A stretch of 64,000 nucleotides of DNA. Source: an uncultured Bacteroidales bacterium (GTDB lineage Bacteria > Bacteroidota > Bacteroidia > Bacteroidales > UBA932). Where the stretch lies: assembly GCA_946999645.1 (NCBI GenBank), contig CAMQDS010000007.1:1-64000 (forward strand), given 5' to 3'. The stretch's first letter is position 1, and the number at the start of each line of letters is the position of its first letter. The notes under the pieces were generated by a model. It did not search any database, was not told the origin of the DNA, and worked only from the letters and a program-made list of their open reading frames with translations. Below, one piece after another: positions 9,326 through 17,675 of this stretch. Made by a program: the position numbers and the translations under genes.

Positions 9326-9832
9326 TTATGCTATTTCAGGATGACCAGAGGAATCCCTCCATTTACATGGTGAACAACCTACAATTTTTTTGAACTGGCG
9401 GTGAAAGTTTGATTTGTCTTTAAACCCGAGTATTTCGGCAACCTTACTGATTTTTATGTAGTCTTCTTCAATCAGGATTTCCTTTGCCCTTAATATTCTT
9501 TTTTCGATTTTATAAGTTCTAAAATCTTTTTTTAGGATTACCTGAAAATAGTTATGTAAAATTCTATTGGAAACATTAAATGTTATTGCCAAGTCGTCTA
9601 TAGAGCAATCATATTTCAGATTGTCTATACATCCGAACCAATATTCTACTTTTTTAGCAATATCATCATAATTAACCCTACTCGAAGGCTCTATAGAAAT
9701 CTGCTTTTTGATTTTTTCTGACGAGTTCTTATTAACTTCATCTGAACAGACCCCTAACAATATCATTTTAAAAGGCAATGAAATATTCATATTCGCAATA
9801 GCATTGCAAATAAGTTTACTAAAGGTCAGCAT
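9326..9832 (-). CDS. Small AraC-family transcriptional regulator
   Basis: 168 aa. The C-terminal 100 residues form the two helix-turn-helix units of AraC/XylS regulators: about 75-100 (SIDDLAITFNVSNRILHNYF) and about 125-155 (KISKVAEILGFKDKSNFHRQFK). The N-terminal 65 residues match no ligand-binding cupin that I recognise, so the protein is much shorter than a normal 280-300 aa AraC member. It lies between rmuC and fumC with nothing obviously co-regulated. No exact -7 box is seen upstream. The target is unknown. Confidence 0.8.
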   Translation of the reverse strand: MLTFSKLICNAIANMNISLPFKMILLGVCSDEVNKNSSEKIKKQISIEPSSRVNYDDIAKKVEYWFGCIDNLKYDCSIDDLAITFNVSNRILHNYFQVILKKDFRTYKIEKRILRAKEILIEEDYIKISKVAEILGFKDKSNFHRQFKKIVGCSPCKWRDSSGHPEIA

Positions 9833-9889
9833 ATAATAGATAGTTTTTTATAGATAATATTTGTTAGTTATAATTGATAAAATCAAAAA

Positions 9890-9927
9890 CAGACACCAAA
9901 GGCTATTCGAGCTACCTTTGATGTCTG
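9890..9927 (-). terminator. Intrinsic terminator of the thioesterase-gpmA-fumC operon
   Basis: A 13-bp stem (CAGACACCAAAGG with CCTTTGATGTCTG, one mismatch) and a 12-base loop, followed on the reverse strand by GTTTTTGATTTT. It lies 12 bases after the fumC stop. Confidence 0.75.
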
Positions 9928-9938
9928 CTTATTGAAAT

Positions 9939-11366
9939 TTATGCTTTTGGTGAAGTCATATTCTCAGGTACAACCCAAGCATCAAATTCTTCAGCTGTGA
10001 GAAGTCCTGACTTTATAGCTTCTTCACGCAGAGTAGTCCCATTGTGATGAGCTGCTTTGGCTATTTTTGCTGCATTTGAATACCCTATATGAGGGTTCAA
10101 TGCTGTTACAAGCATTAGACTGCTATGAAGTTTGGCATCAATATTCTTTTCATTGGCTTTTATGCCGCATACGCAGTTGTCATTGAAACTTACTGAAACC
10201 TCACCTAACAAACGGATGCTTTGTAGTAAATTGTAGGCAATGACAGGTTTGAATACATTTAGTTCAAAATTGCCTTGACTTGCTGCTGTTGAAACAGCGA
10301 CATGATTGCCCATTACCTGTACAGCTACCATAGTTACGGCTTCACATTGCGTAGGATTTACTTTTCCTGGCATAATAGAACTTCCTGGTTCGTTTTCAGG
10401 AATGCTTATTTCGCCTATACCGCAACGAGGACCGCAAGCGAGCCATCTTACATCGTTAGCTATTTTCATCATATTTGCAGCCATGGCATTTAAAGCTCCA
10501 CTTAGGAATACTTCTGCATCATGGCTTGTAAGAGCGTGAAATTTGTTAGGATGTGATACAAAGTCAAACTTTGTTCCTGTCATTTTATTCAGTTCCTCGG
10601 ATACCTTCTCACTAAACTGAGGGTGTGTATTAAGACCTGTTCCGACAGCTGTACCGCCTATTGCCAACTGGCATACAAAAGGCATTGTGGCTAAGATTTG
10701 TTCTCTGCTTGCTTTAAGCATATAAGCATAGCCACTGAACTCCTGACCTAACGTAAGTGGAGTAGCATCCTGAAGGTGAGTTCTTCCGATCTTTACAATC
10801 TTTGCAAACTCATCAGATTTTTTCCAAAGACTTGCCTCTAACTTGTCAATTCCTGGAAGGAGTACATTCTGTACCAACAAAGAAGTTGCAACTCTGAGTG
10901 CTGTAGGGAAGGTATCATTAGAACTCTGTCCCATATTGACATGGTCATTCGGGTGTATAAAATCAGGACTCTTTACATCAATAGCTTCCTTATTTCTAAA
11001 ATCAACACCGAGAATTTCCATAGCACGGTTGGCAACAACCTCATTGATATTCATATTAGATTGTGTGCCAGATCCTGTTTGCCATACTACCAGTGGAAAA
11101 TTACCATCTAACTTCCCAGCTAAAATATCATCACAAGCCTTACTTATAGCATCAGCTCTTCTTTGATCCAACTTTCCTAATTTGCAATTAACAATTGCAC
11201 AGGCTTTTTTTAGATAGGCAAATGCTCTTACTATTTCATAAGGCATTGTTTCCCTGTCTACACCAATTTTGAAATTTTCATGGCTGCGCTCTGTCTGAGC
11301 TCCCCAATATTTCTCCATAGGCACCTTCATTTCGCCCATGGTATCGCGTTCAATTCTGTATTCCAT
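9939..11366 (-). CDS. fumC: Class II fumarate hydratase
   Basis: 475 aa member of the fumarase/aspartase superfamily; interconverts fumarate and L-malate. Visible signatures are WQTGSGTQSNMN, HPNDHVNMGQSSNDTFPTA and the GSSIMPGKVNPTQCE loop that carries the catalytic serine. The QSSNDTFPTA form and the C-terminal VVPENM tail favour fumarase C over aspartate ammonia-lyase. It is the last gene of a three-gene operon; its ATG shares one base with the gpmA stop. In Bacteroidota fumarase serves the fumarate-to-succinate respiratory branch. Length is normal. Confidence 0.92.
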   Translation of the reverse strand: MEYRIERDTMGEMKVPMEKYWGAQTERSHENFKIGVDRETMPYEIVRAFAYLKKACAIVNCKLGKLDQRRADAISKACDDILAGKLDGNFPLVVWQTGSGTQSNMNINEVVANRAMEILGVDFRNKEAIDVKSPDFIHPNDHVNMGQSSNDTFPTALRVATSLLVQNVLLPGIDKLEASLWKKSDEFAKIVKIGRTHLQDATPLTLGQEFSGYAYMLKASREQILATMPFVCQLAIGGTAVGTGLNTHPQFSEKVSEELNKMTGTKFDFVSHPNKFHALTSHDAEVFLSGALNAMAANMMKIANDVRWLACGPRCGIGEISIPENEPGSSIMPGKVNPTQCEAVTMVAVQVMGNHVAVSTAASQGNFELNVFKPVIAYNLLQSIRLLGEVSVSFNDNCVCGIKANEKNIDAKLHSSLMLVTALNPHIGYSNAAKIAKAAHHNGTTLREEAIKSGLLTAEEFDAWVVPENMTSPKA

Positions 11367-12112
11367 TATTTTGCCTTTCCTTGATTAGCTACTGCTTCCA
11401 TTAATTTCTTTATCATATCAGGATCACCAACGAAATAATCCTTTACAAGATGAAGTTTATCATCAAATTCAAATACATACGGAACTGCTGTAGGTAGATT
11501 TAACTGTGAAATCGCCTCATCAGATATGTTCTTAAGATGTTTTACAATACCTCTCAAACTATTGCCGTGTGCAACAACAAGAATACTGTCATCTTTCTTT
11601 AGTTGAGGGAAAATGTTACATTCCCAATAAGGCATAACACGTGCAATTGCATCTTTTAAGGATTCTGTACGTGGTATGTATTCATCAGGGACATCTGCAT
11701 ATCTCTCATCATTTATTGAATTGCGACTGTCATTTTCTGAAATTGCTTCAGGTGCAATATCATAACTGCGACGCCATATATGTACCTGCTCTTCACCGTA
11801 TTTTTGTGCTGTTTCGCTTTTATTAAGCCCTTGCAGCATACCATAATGCTTCTCGTTTAGACGCCATGTCTTTTCAACAGGAATCCAGTCGAGATTCATT
11901 TTATCCAACACGCAATTCATTGTTTTTACTGCACGTTTGAGGTAAGAAGTATAGACGCGGCTGAAACTGATTCCAGCTTTTACCAAATCATTTCCTGCAC
12001 GTTCTGCTTCCTGAATACCGAGCGGACTAAGATCAACGTCAGTCCAGCCTGTAAATCTGTTTTCCAAATTCCAACTGCTCTGTCCATGTCTTAGCAATAC
12101 TATTCTTTTCAT
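11366..12112 (-). CDS. gpmA: 2,3-bisphosphoglycerate-dependent phosphoglycerate mutase
   Basis: 248 aa histidine-phosphatase-fold enzyme of glycolysis, interconverting 3- and 2-phosphoglycerate. The phosphohistidine motif LLRHGQSSWN is at residues 5-14, followed by GWTDVDLS. NEKHYGMLQGLNK marks the substrate loop and AHGNSLRGIVK carries the second catalytic histidine. It is 23 bases downstream of the thioesterase and one-base coupled to fumC, so the three genes are probably one transcript. Confidence 0.95.
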   Translation of the reverse strand: MKRIVLLRHGQSSWNLENRFTGWTDVDLSPLGIQEAERAGNDLVKAGISFSRVYTSYLKRAVKTMNCVLDKMNLDWIPVEKTWRLNEKHYGMLQGLNKSETAQKYGEEQVHIWRRSYDIAPEAISENDSRNSINDERYADVPDEYIPRTESLKDAIARVMPYWECNIFPQLKKDDSILVVAHGNSLRGIVKHLKNISDEAISQLNLPTAVPYVFEFDDKLHLVKDYFVGDPDMIKKLMEAVANQGKAK

Positions 12113-12135
12113 AATCTTTTAGTTATAAATGATAA

Positions 12136-12519
12136 TTATAATTTCTTGTAAGCTTTCTCTTTGAATTTGTCTGCATCTATTATGAACCTGTCATGCGTAC
12201 CTTCACCTATAAGCCCTGATTCGTCATATGCTTTTACGGAAAAAGTGATTTTTCTGCGGTCTATACCTATTATTTCAGTATCAGCCCAAACTTTCATTCC
12301 GATAGGAGTAGCAGAAACATGAGTAACGCATATACTCGTACCAACCGAACTTTGTCCCTCTGAGAGGTAAGGTTCTATGGATATGGCTGCAGCCTTTTCC
12401 ATTAGAGCAATCATCATAGGGGTAGCAAAAACACTTACCCTGCCGCTACCCACTGTAGAGGCTACATTAGCCATTGTAACTATTGTCTCTTGATGTCCTT
12501 TAATACCAAGTTCGATCAT
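12136..12519 (-). CDS. Hotdog-fold thioesterase (FlK-like family)
   Basis: 127 aa from the ATG at 12519. The frame extends to 12579, but that would place the -7 box (12536-12543) inside the gene, so the shorter start is preferred. The sequence has the single hotdog domain of the FlK-type thioesterase group: VASTVGSGRVSVFATP near the N-terminus, MIALMEKAA on the central helix and SVGTSICVTHVSATP on the following strand. Members hydrolyse acyl-CoA thioesters; the substrate here is unknown. It leads the operon with gpmA and fumC. Confidence 0.82.
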   Translation of the reverse strand: MIELGIKGHQETIVTMANVASTVGSGRVSVFATPMMIALMEKAAAISIEPYLSEGQSSVGTSICVTHVSATPIGMKVWADTEIIGIDRRKITFSVKAYDESGLIGEGTHDRFIIDADKFKEKAYKKL

Positions 12520-12535
12520 TAGTTTTTCTTTTTTG

Positions 12536-12566
12536 CAAAAATACTGAATTTCCGTGTTTGTCACAA
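12536..12566 (-). promoter_or_regulatory. Promoter of the thioesterase-gpmA-fumC operon
   Basis: On the reverse strand TTG (12566-12564), 20 bases, then TATTTTTG (12543-12536), an exact -7 match. The start site would fall near 12530, giving a leader of only about 10 bases before the ATG at 12519. Confidence 0.65.
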
Positions 12567-12728
12567 TTATAATTAACATTAAACTTTTAATTGTATGGAA
12601 ATTTTTAACACAATATCACCACTTGTAATTTATCTGAGCATAGTATTTAATTTTAAAAACGTTTTAGGTTGTATTATAATATTTAATATGTCATACATTA
12701 TTTTTTATATAGTTATATAACAAAAGGA

Positions 12729-12756
12729 TTGTTAATAAATTTTTTTATTATATTTG
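12729..12756 (+). promoter_or_regulatory. Promoter of the susC-led locus
   Basis: TTG at 12729-12731 and TATATTTG at 12749-12756, an exact TAnnTTTG. The spacing of 17 is a little short of the usual 19-21. It predicts an 85-90 base leader before susC. No ECF sigma-factor or two-component regulator gene is adjacent, so regulation may act from elsewhere. Confidence 0.55.
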
Positions 12757-12850
12757 TACCTACTAAAAAATATATTAAAACTAATAAAGAGTAAATGGGA
12801 ATTCATCCAACTTTAGATGATATCCTGATACCAACCTTTCTATTTTAATT

Positions 12851-15800
12851 ATGAAAAAGATTTTTATGTTGTCCCTGTTGCTCACGGCAACCTGTTTCTT
12901 ATCTTCATTGATGCAGGCCAAGATCAACCGGGTGTATGGCATCGTTAGGGATGCGTCTGGGGCACCATTGCCAGGTGTTACTGTAATGTTAGAAGGTTCA
13001 CATACAGGTGCGGCAACTGACCTGGATGGAAAATATGAACTTTCTGTCTCTTCACAGGATGGAGTATTAATCTTCTCTCAGATTGGTTTAATTGATCAGA
13101 AAATTAAAATATCTGGTCGAGACCAAATAAATGTTGTTATGAAAGAGGATACATATCATTTGGATGAAGTTGTAGTTGTGGGATATGGTGTTCAGAAAAA
13201 AGCACACTTGACTGGTTCTGTGGCTGCCATAAATAGTGCAGAGATAGTTAAAACTGTATCAAGTAATGTTTCACAAGCTCTTGTTGGTAAACTCCCAGGT
13301 ATAATTACGAAGCAGTCTAGTGGTGCTCCAGGCTCTGATAATGTAACTATGTTGGTTCGTGGTCAGTCTTCATGGAAGCAGGGTGGCCCTCTAACTCTCG
13401 TTGATGGAACTGAAAGACCACTTAGTTCTTTGGATCCGAGTGATATAGAGTCTATCAGTGTACTAAAGGATGCAGCATCATGTGCTGTATACGGTATGAG
13501 AGGAGCTGATGGTGTTATATTGGTTACTACCAAAAAAGGCTCAGAAGGTAAGGCTGTTGTACATTATAATGGTACTGTGACAATGCAGCGTTCTACTACA
13601 TTGCCAAAAATGATGAATGGTACCCAGTATATGCAGTATTACAATCTTGCACGAGTTATGGATGGTCTTGATCCTTACTTTACAGATGAAGAAATTGCTG
13701 CCACACACAATGGTAATGTTGATGATGGATTGGAAAATACAGACTGGACAGCAGGCATATATCGTCCTACATTTATGCAAAGACACTCCGTTTCTTTAAG
13801 TGGGGGCTCAGAAAAGATTAAATACTACGTTAGTGGCGGATATTTACATCAAAATGGTCTTATCAAGGGAATGAAGAATGAAAAGAAAACTTTACGTGCA
13901 AATATTGATGCAAAACCTGGAGATAACTGGCATATTTCTGTCAATTTAGGTGGTAGTTTTAACGACTATGTACGTCCAGGTGCATATAGTGTAGATGAAC
14001 AGGGATATTTATCTCTATTTAAATTGTATCTATATAGTTATCCATTCGTTCCTAAGATGTACCAAGGACATCATACAGGTGCGTGGCGACTTTCAGGTCA
14101 TAACCCTGAATATGGTGCCGAACATTCAGGTGGTGTAAGGCAGCAGACTACTCGTATAGAAACAAGTGGTATAATTGAATATGATTTTCCTTTTATAAAA
14201 GGTCTGAAAGCAAGTTTGTTTGGAAGTTATGACTGGGTTGATGAAGATGGCTCTGCTCTTGCTCATGGATATATGCTTTCTCAATATATGTTTAATGATA
14301 AGCAGTATAAATATATAAAAGCTGGTGATTTTGTTAAGGGTGGTTCTTTAAATAGGACTGATAGCAAAAGTACACAGGCTGTTATTCGTCCTTCTCTTTC
14401 ATGGTCAAGAAGTTTTGGCAAACATGAAGCTTCAGCCTTATTCTTGTATGAGGCTACTTTAAAGCATTGGGCTACTTTTTCAGCAGGAAGACGTAATTTC
14501 TCTCTCCCAGGCTTATATGAATTGGATCTTGCTGATAAGTCAACTATGGTAAATGGCGGTAATTATAGAAATGCTGCGTGGGCAGGTTATATAGGTAGGT
14601 TGAATTATTCCTATGCTCAGAAATATCTTGCAGAACTTTCATTCCGTTATGATGGCTCCTATCTTTTTTCAAAAGAAAACAGATGGGGATTCTTCCCATC
14701 AGCATCTCTTGGTTGGGTACTTTCTGAGGAAGACTTTTTACAATCTTCAAAGTCTTGGTTGGACTTCTTAAAACTAAGATTTTCAGCCGGTATTTTGGGA
14801 AGTGACCATGTTAGTCCTTGGTTGTTCCGTAAGCAGTATAATCTCGGTATTGCGGCTGTTGCCTTTGGTGATAAACCTACAAGCCAGCAGATACTTTCTA
14901 ATAGTATATCTTACCCGTTCCGTGAACTAACTTGGGAAAAGACTCAAATCTATAATTTTGGTGTTGATTTTAATGCATGGAGCGGACTGTTTGGGTTACA
15001 ATTAGATGTATTCTACAAATATACATATGATATACTTCAAGGGTTAGCTTCAATATATCCTCCTTCATTAGGTGGACATTATCCAAGCATATCTAATACA
15101 GGTGCTGCAGATGACCGTGGTTTTGAGCTTGTGCTAACTCACCGTAACAAGATAGGTGATTTCAGATATGATTTAAATGCTAATATTACATTTGCAAGAA
15201 ACCGTATCCTAAGTAGAACTCAGCCAGATAATACACATCCTTGGCAGAATATTCTTGGAGGACAAATTGGAGATATATATGGTTTTCATGCAATAGGTCT
15301 ATATCAGACACAGGAACAGATTGATCAGGCTCCAAGGCCTGTATCCGAAAAACCTCGTCTTGGTTATATAATGTATGAGGATATAGATGGAGATGGTAAG
15401 ATTACTTCTAATGACTATGTTCGTATTGCACGTTCTGAATATCCACAGATGATGTTCTCATTTACAGGATCTGCCCAATACAAAGGTTTTGATTTATCTA
15501 TACAATTCCAAGGTGGTGCTCTCTGTGATAGAATGTTACAGGCTGCTTGGAGGAACGGAGTGACAGACTCAACTCCATTTACCAGACCGTGGTATGGTAA
15601 TTTTGATAATGCTCCTTTGTACTTGGTTGAAAATTCATGGAGAGAAGATAATAGAAATGCTGAATATCCAAGATTGAGTTCACTTCATTCTAATAATAAT
15701 GCAAACTTATCTGACTTCTGGAAAAGAAATGGCTCTTATTTGAGATTGAAGAATCTAACATTTGGATATACTTTCCCTAAGAAATTGGTGAACAAGATAG

Positions 15801-15949
15801 GTGTAAGTGATATGCGTATCTTGTTAAGTGGAACTAATCTACTGACTTTCACAGAGTTTAAATACTTGGATCCTGAAAGTCCAAATGCTGCGGTCGGTTT
15901 TTATCCTCAACAGCGTACATTCTCTTTAGGAATAGACCTTTCTTTCTAA
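12851..15949 (+). CDS. susC: SusC/RagA-family TonB-dependent outer-membrane glycan transporter
   Basis: 1032 aa. A signal peptide (1-23) is followed by a CarboxypepD_reg-like domain (about 27-105, RVYGIVRDASGAPLPGVTV), the DEVVVVGYG segment typical of SusC proteins, a plug domain (about 115-225) with LVRGQSSW, and a large beta-barrel ending in a phenylalanine, as expected for Bam insertion. It should import oligosaccharides captured by the SusD partner encoded 18 bases downstream. Length is normal. Its 5' coding part (12871-12980) is 53% GC by direct count against 40% for the next 110 bases, which hints at an N-terminal exchange. Substrate unknown. Confidence 0.95.
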   Translation: MKKIFMLSLLLTATCFLSSLMQAKINRVYGIVRDASGAPLPGVTVMLEGSHTGAATDLDGKYELSVSSQDGVLIFSQIGLIDQKIKISGRDQINVVMKEDTYHLDEVVVVGYGVQKKAHLTGSVAAINSAEIVKTVSSNVSQALVGKLPGIITKQSSGAPGSDNVTMLVRGQSSWKQGGPLTLVDGTERPLSSLDPSDIESISVLKDAASCAVYGMRGADGVILVTTKKGSEGKAVVHYNGTVTMQRSTTLPKMMNGTQYMQYYNLARVMDGLDPYFTDEEIAATHNGNVDDGLENTDWTAGIYRPTFMQRHSVSLSGGSEKIKYYVSGGYLHQNGLIKGMKNEKKTLRANIDAKPGDNWHISVNLGGSFNDYVRPGAYSVDEQGYLSLFKLYLYSYPFVPKMYQGHHTGAWRLSGHNPEYGAEHSGGVRQQTTRIETSGIIEYDFPFIKGLKASLFGSYDWVDEDGSALAHGYMLSQYMFNDKQYKYIKAGDFVKGGSLNRTDSKSTQAVIRPSLSWSRSFGKHEASALFLYEATLKHWATFSAGRRNFSLPGLYELDLADKSTMVNGGNYRNAAWAGYIGRLNYSYAQKYLAELSFRYDGSYLFSKENRWGFFPSASLGWVLSEEDFLQSSKSWLDFLKLRFSAGILGSDHVSPWLFRKQYNLGIAAVAFGDKPTSQQILSNSISYPFRELTWEKTQIYNFGVDFNAWSGLFGLQLDVFYKYTYDILQGLASIYPPSLGGHYPSISNTGAADDRGFELVLTHRNKIGDFRYDLNANITFARNRILSRTQPDNTHPWQNILGGQIGDIYGFHAIGLYQTQEQIDQAPRPVSEKPRLGYIMYEDIDGDGKITSNDYVRIARSEYPQMMFSFTGSAQYKGFDLSIQFQGGALCDRMLQAAWRNGVTDSTPFTRPWYGNFDNAPLYLVENSWREDNRNAEYPRLSSLHSNNNANLSDFWKRNGSYLRLKNLTFGYTFPKKLVNKIGVSDMRILLSGTNLLTFTEFKYLDPESPNAAVGFYPQQRTFSLGIDLSF

Positions 15950-15967
15950 ACATTAAAATGGAAAGTT

Positions 15968-17644
15968 ATGAAAATGAAAAATATTAAATATCTTTTTTTA
16001 AGTTTCGTTGCCGCAGCCTCTATTTCTTGCAATAAGTTCCTTGATATTGATCCATCTAATACTTATAGCGAGTCAATAACATTCTCAAATATGGAGAACC
16101 TTGATTTATATGTAAAGGGTTTTTATGGGCTGTTTTATAGTGTAGCACAAAACAATGTCGATCCAGAGCTGATGACTGATGGAGTTAGTGATTTAATTAA
16201 ATATTCTGGATATAGTACTGCAGCAGGTTCTGTTAACAGATTTCTTTATGGTGCTATGCCAATGACCCCAGATAACAACTTCCGCTCAATTTGGCATAGT
16301 ATGTATGATAAGATTCGCAGATGCAATGAATATTTTTGCGATGTTAAAGAATATGGTAATAACCTTGATGCAGATCTGCTTAAAATTCGTACTGCTGAAG
16401 TTCGTTTCATCAGGGCTTATGCTTACTATAGGCTGGTAACCCTTTATGGTGGTGTTATCTTACGTGTTGATGAAAAGAAAGTAGATGGTCCTAAAGAAAG
16501 CGATAAAGCACGTTCTTCTGAAGATGAATGTTGGACATTTATTTTGAATGAGTTTAAAAAGGCAGCTGAAGATTTGCCTGAAAAATGGAACGGAGCTGAG
16601 ACAGGTCGTTTGACTAAAGGTGCAGCCTTTGGTATGATGGCTCGTGTATCATTGTATGCAAAGAGATGGAAAGATGCTATCGAGGCTTGCAACAAGGTTC
16701 TGGAAATGGGTTATTCTCTTATGCCTGGTAAAACTTCAGAAGAATATATGCGTATATTCACAAAAGTTAATAATAGTGAACTTATTATGGCATCCTATTT
16801 TCAACAGGGTATAGGTATGAAACAGAACAACTTCAATCTTTGGTACTGTCCATCATACGACTATAAGGCTGCTGGTGTAACTGCGTATGCCATAGGTGGT
16901 CTTGCTACTCCGAGTGATGAATATGCATCTTCATTTGATATAAAGGTGAATGGCAAATATGTTCCGTTTGACTGGAAAAATTTAGCGTCTTATAAAAATA
17001 AACCTTTTGACGATAGAGAGCCACGTTTCTATGCTTCTATCCTATATAATGATGCTGTATGGAAAGGACGTAAACTGCAAATATATAAAGGTGGTACAGA
17101 TGGTTATGACGATTATGCGCTAGGAAGTTCTTTAAATAGAACCACTACCGGATATTTCTTCCGTAAATTCTTGGATGATTCACCAAAAATTAATTATACA
17201 AATATTCAGTCAGCATCGTTTTGGACAGAAATGAGACTTCCTGAAATATATTTCATACGTTCTGAGGCTAAAGCCAGACTAAATGATTTTAAGGGTGCAT
17301 ACAGCGATTTAAATATGGTACACACGCGTGTTGGTTTGCCTACACTGCCAACCAAGAATGTTTGGGAAGTCTATTTGAACGACCTTGCGAAAGAACGAAT
17401 TTGCGAACTCGGACTTGAGGGACACCGTTACTTTGACTTAGTACGTTGGGGATTGGCTGTTAAGGTTTTAAATCACTCTCGTCTTCATGCAATCCGTATT
17501 ACACCTAAGGGTAATGGATTCTCTTATGAAAGAGTTGAATGTGATAAGCAGGATCGTCTATTCCCTCAGAATTATACACAATTTCCTATCCCTCAAAGTG
17601 AAATAAGAGATAATGAAATGTGTAAACAAAATCCAAATTGGTAA
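15968..17644 (+). CDS. susD: SusD/RagB-family surface glycan-binding lipoprotein
   Basis: 558 aa. A lipoprotein signal ends at ASISC with C21 as the lipid-modified cysteine, followed by the usual NKFLDIDP start. TPR-like helices (about 80-260, including EVRFIRAYAYYRLV) and the C-terminal GHRYFDLVRWG and FPIPQSEI motifs are classic for SusD. It forms the lid over the SusC barrel and binds the incoming glycan. It lies directly after susC and before the locus-specific lipoproteins, as in polysaccharide utilisation loci. Confidence 0.94.
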   Translation: MKMKNIKYLFLSFVAAASISCNKFLDIDPSNTYSESITFSNMENLDLYVKGFYGLFYSVAQNNVDPELMTDGVSDLIKYSGYSTAAGSVNRFLYGAMPMTPDNNFRSIWHSMYDKIRRCNEYFCDVKEYGNNLDADLLKIRTAEVRFIRAYAYYRLVTLYGGVILRVDEKKVDGPKESDKARSSEDECWTFILNEFKKAAEDLPEKWNGAETGRLTKGAAFGMMARVSLYAKRWKDAIEACNKVLEMGYSLMPGKTSEEYMRIFTKVNNSELIMASYFQQGIGMKQNNFNLWYCPSYDYKAAGVTAYAIGGLATPSDEYASSFDIKVNGKYVPFDWKNLASYKNKPFDDREPRFYASILYNDAVWKGRKLQIYKGGTDGYDDYALGSSLNRTTTGYFFRKFLDDSPKINYTNIQSASFWTEMRLPEIYFIRSEAKARLNDFKGAYSDLNMVHTRVGLPTLPTKNVWEVYLNDLAKERICELGLEGHRYFDLVRWGLAVKVLNHSRLHAIRITPKGNGFSYERVECDKQDRLFPQNYTQFPIPQSEIRDNEMCKQNPNW

Positions 17645-17675
17645 TATATTTGTAAATAAGTTAAAATTGAATATT

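Larger units (their letters stand above)
12520..12850. other. 331-base intergenic region between divergent operons
   Basis: The only stretch over 300 bases without a gene. It is strongly AT-rich and holds the thioesterase promoter at its left end (12536-12566) and the susC promoter at its right (12729-12756). Between them (about 12570-12725) I see no ORF, hairpin or repeat that I can support. The susC leader of about 88 bases has only a short CATC...GATG inverted repeat near 12799-12815. Confidence 0.7.

Noticed and set aside
9315..9335. ATAGCA...TGCTAT inverted repeat between rmuC and the araC-type gene
   Set aside because: Only a 6-bp stem with a 9-base loop, overlapping both stop regions; too weak to call a terminator.
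12520..12579. Longer N-terminus of the thioesterase
   Set aside because: It would include an exact -7 box (12536-12543) and a poly-Lys/Ile stretch unlike hotdog thioesterases.
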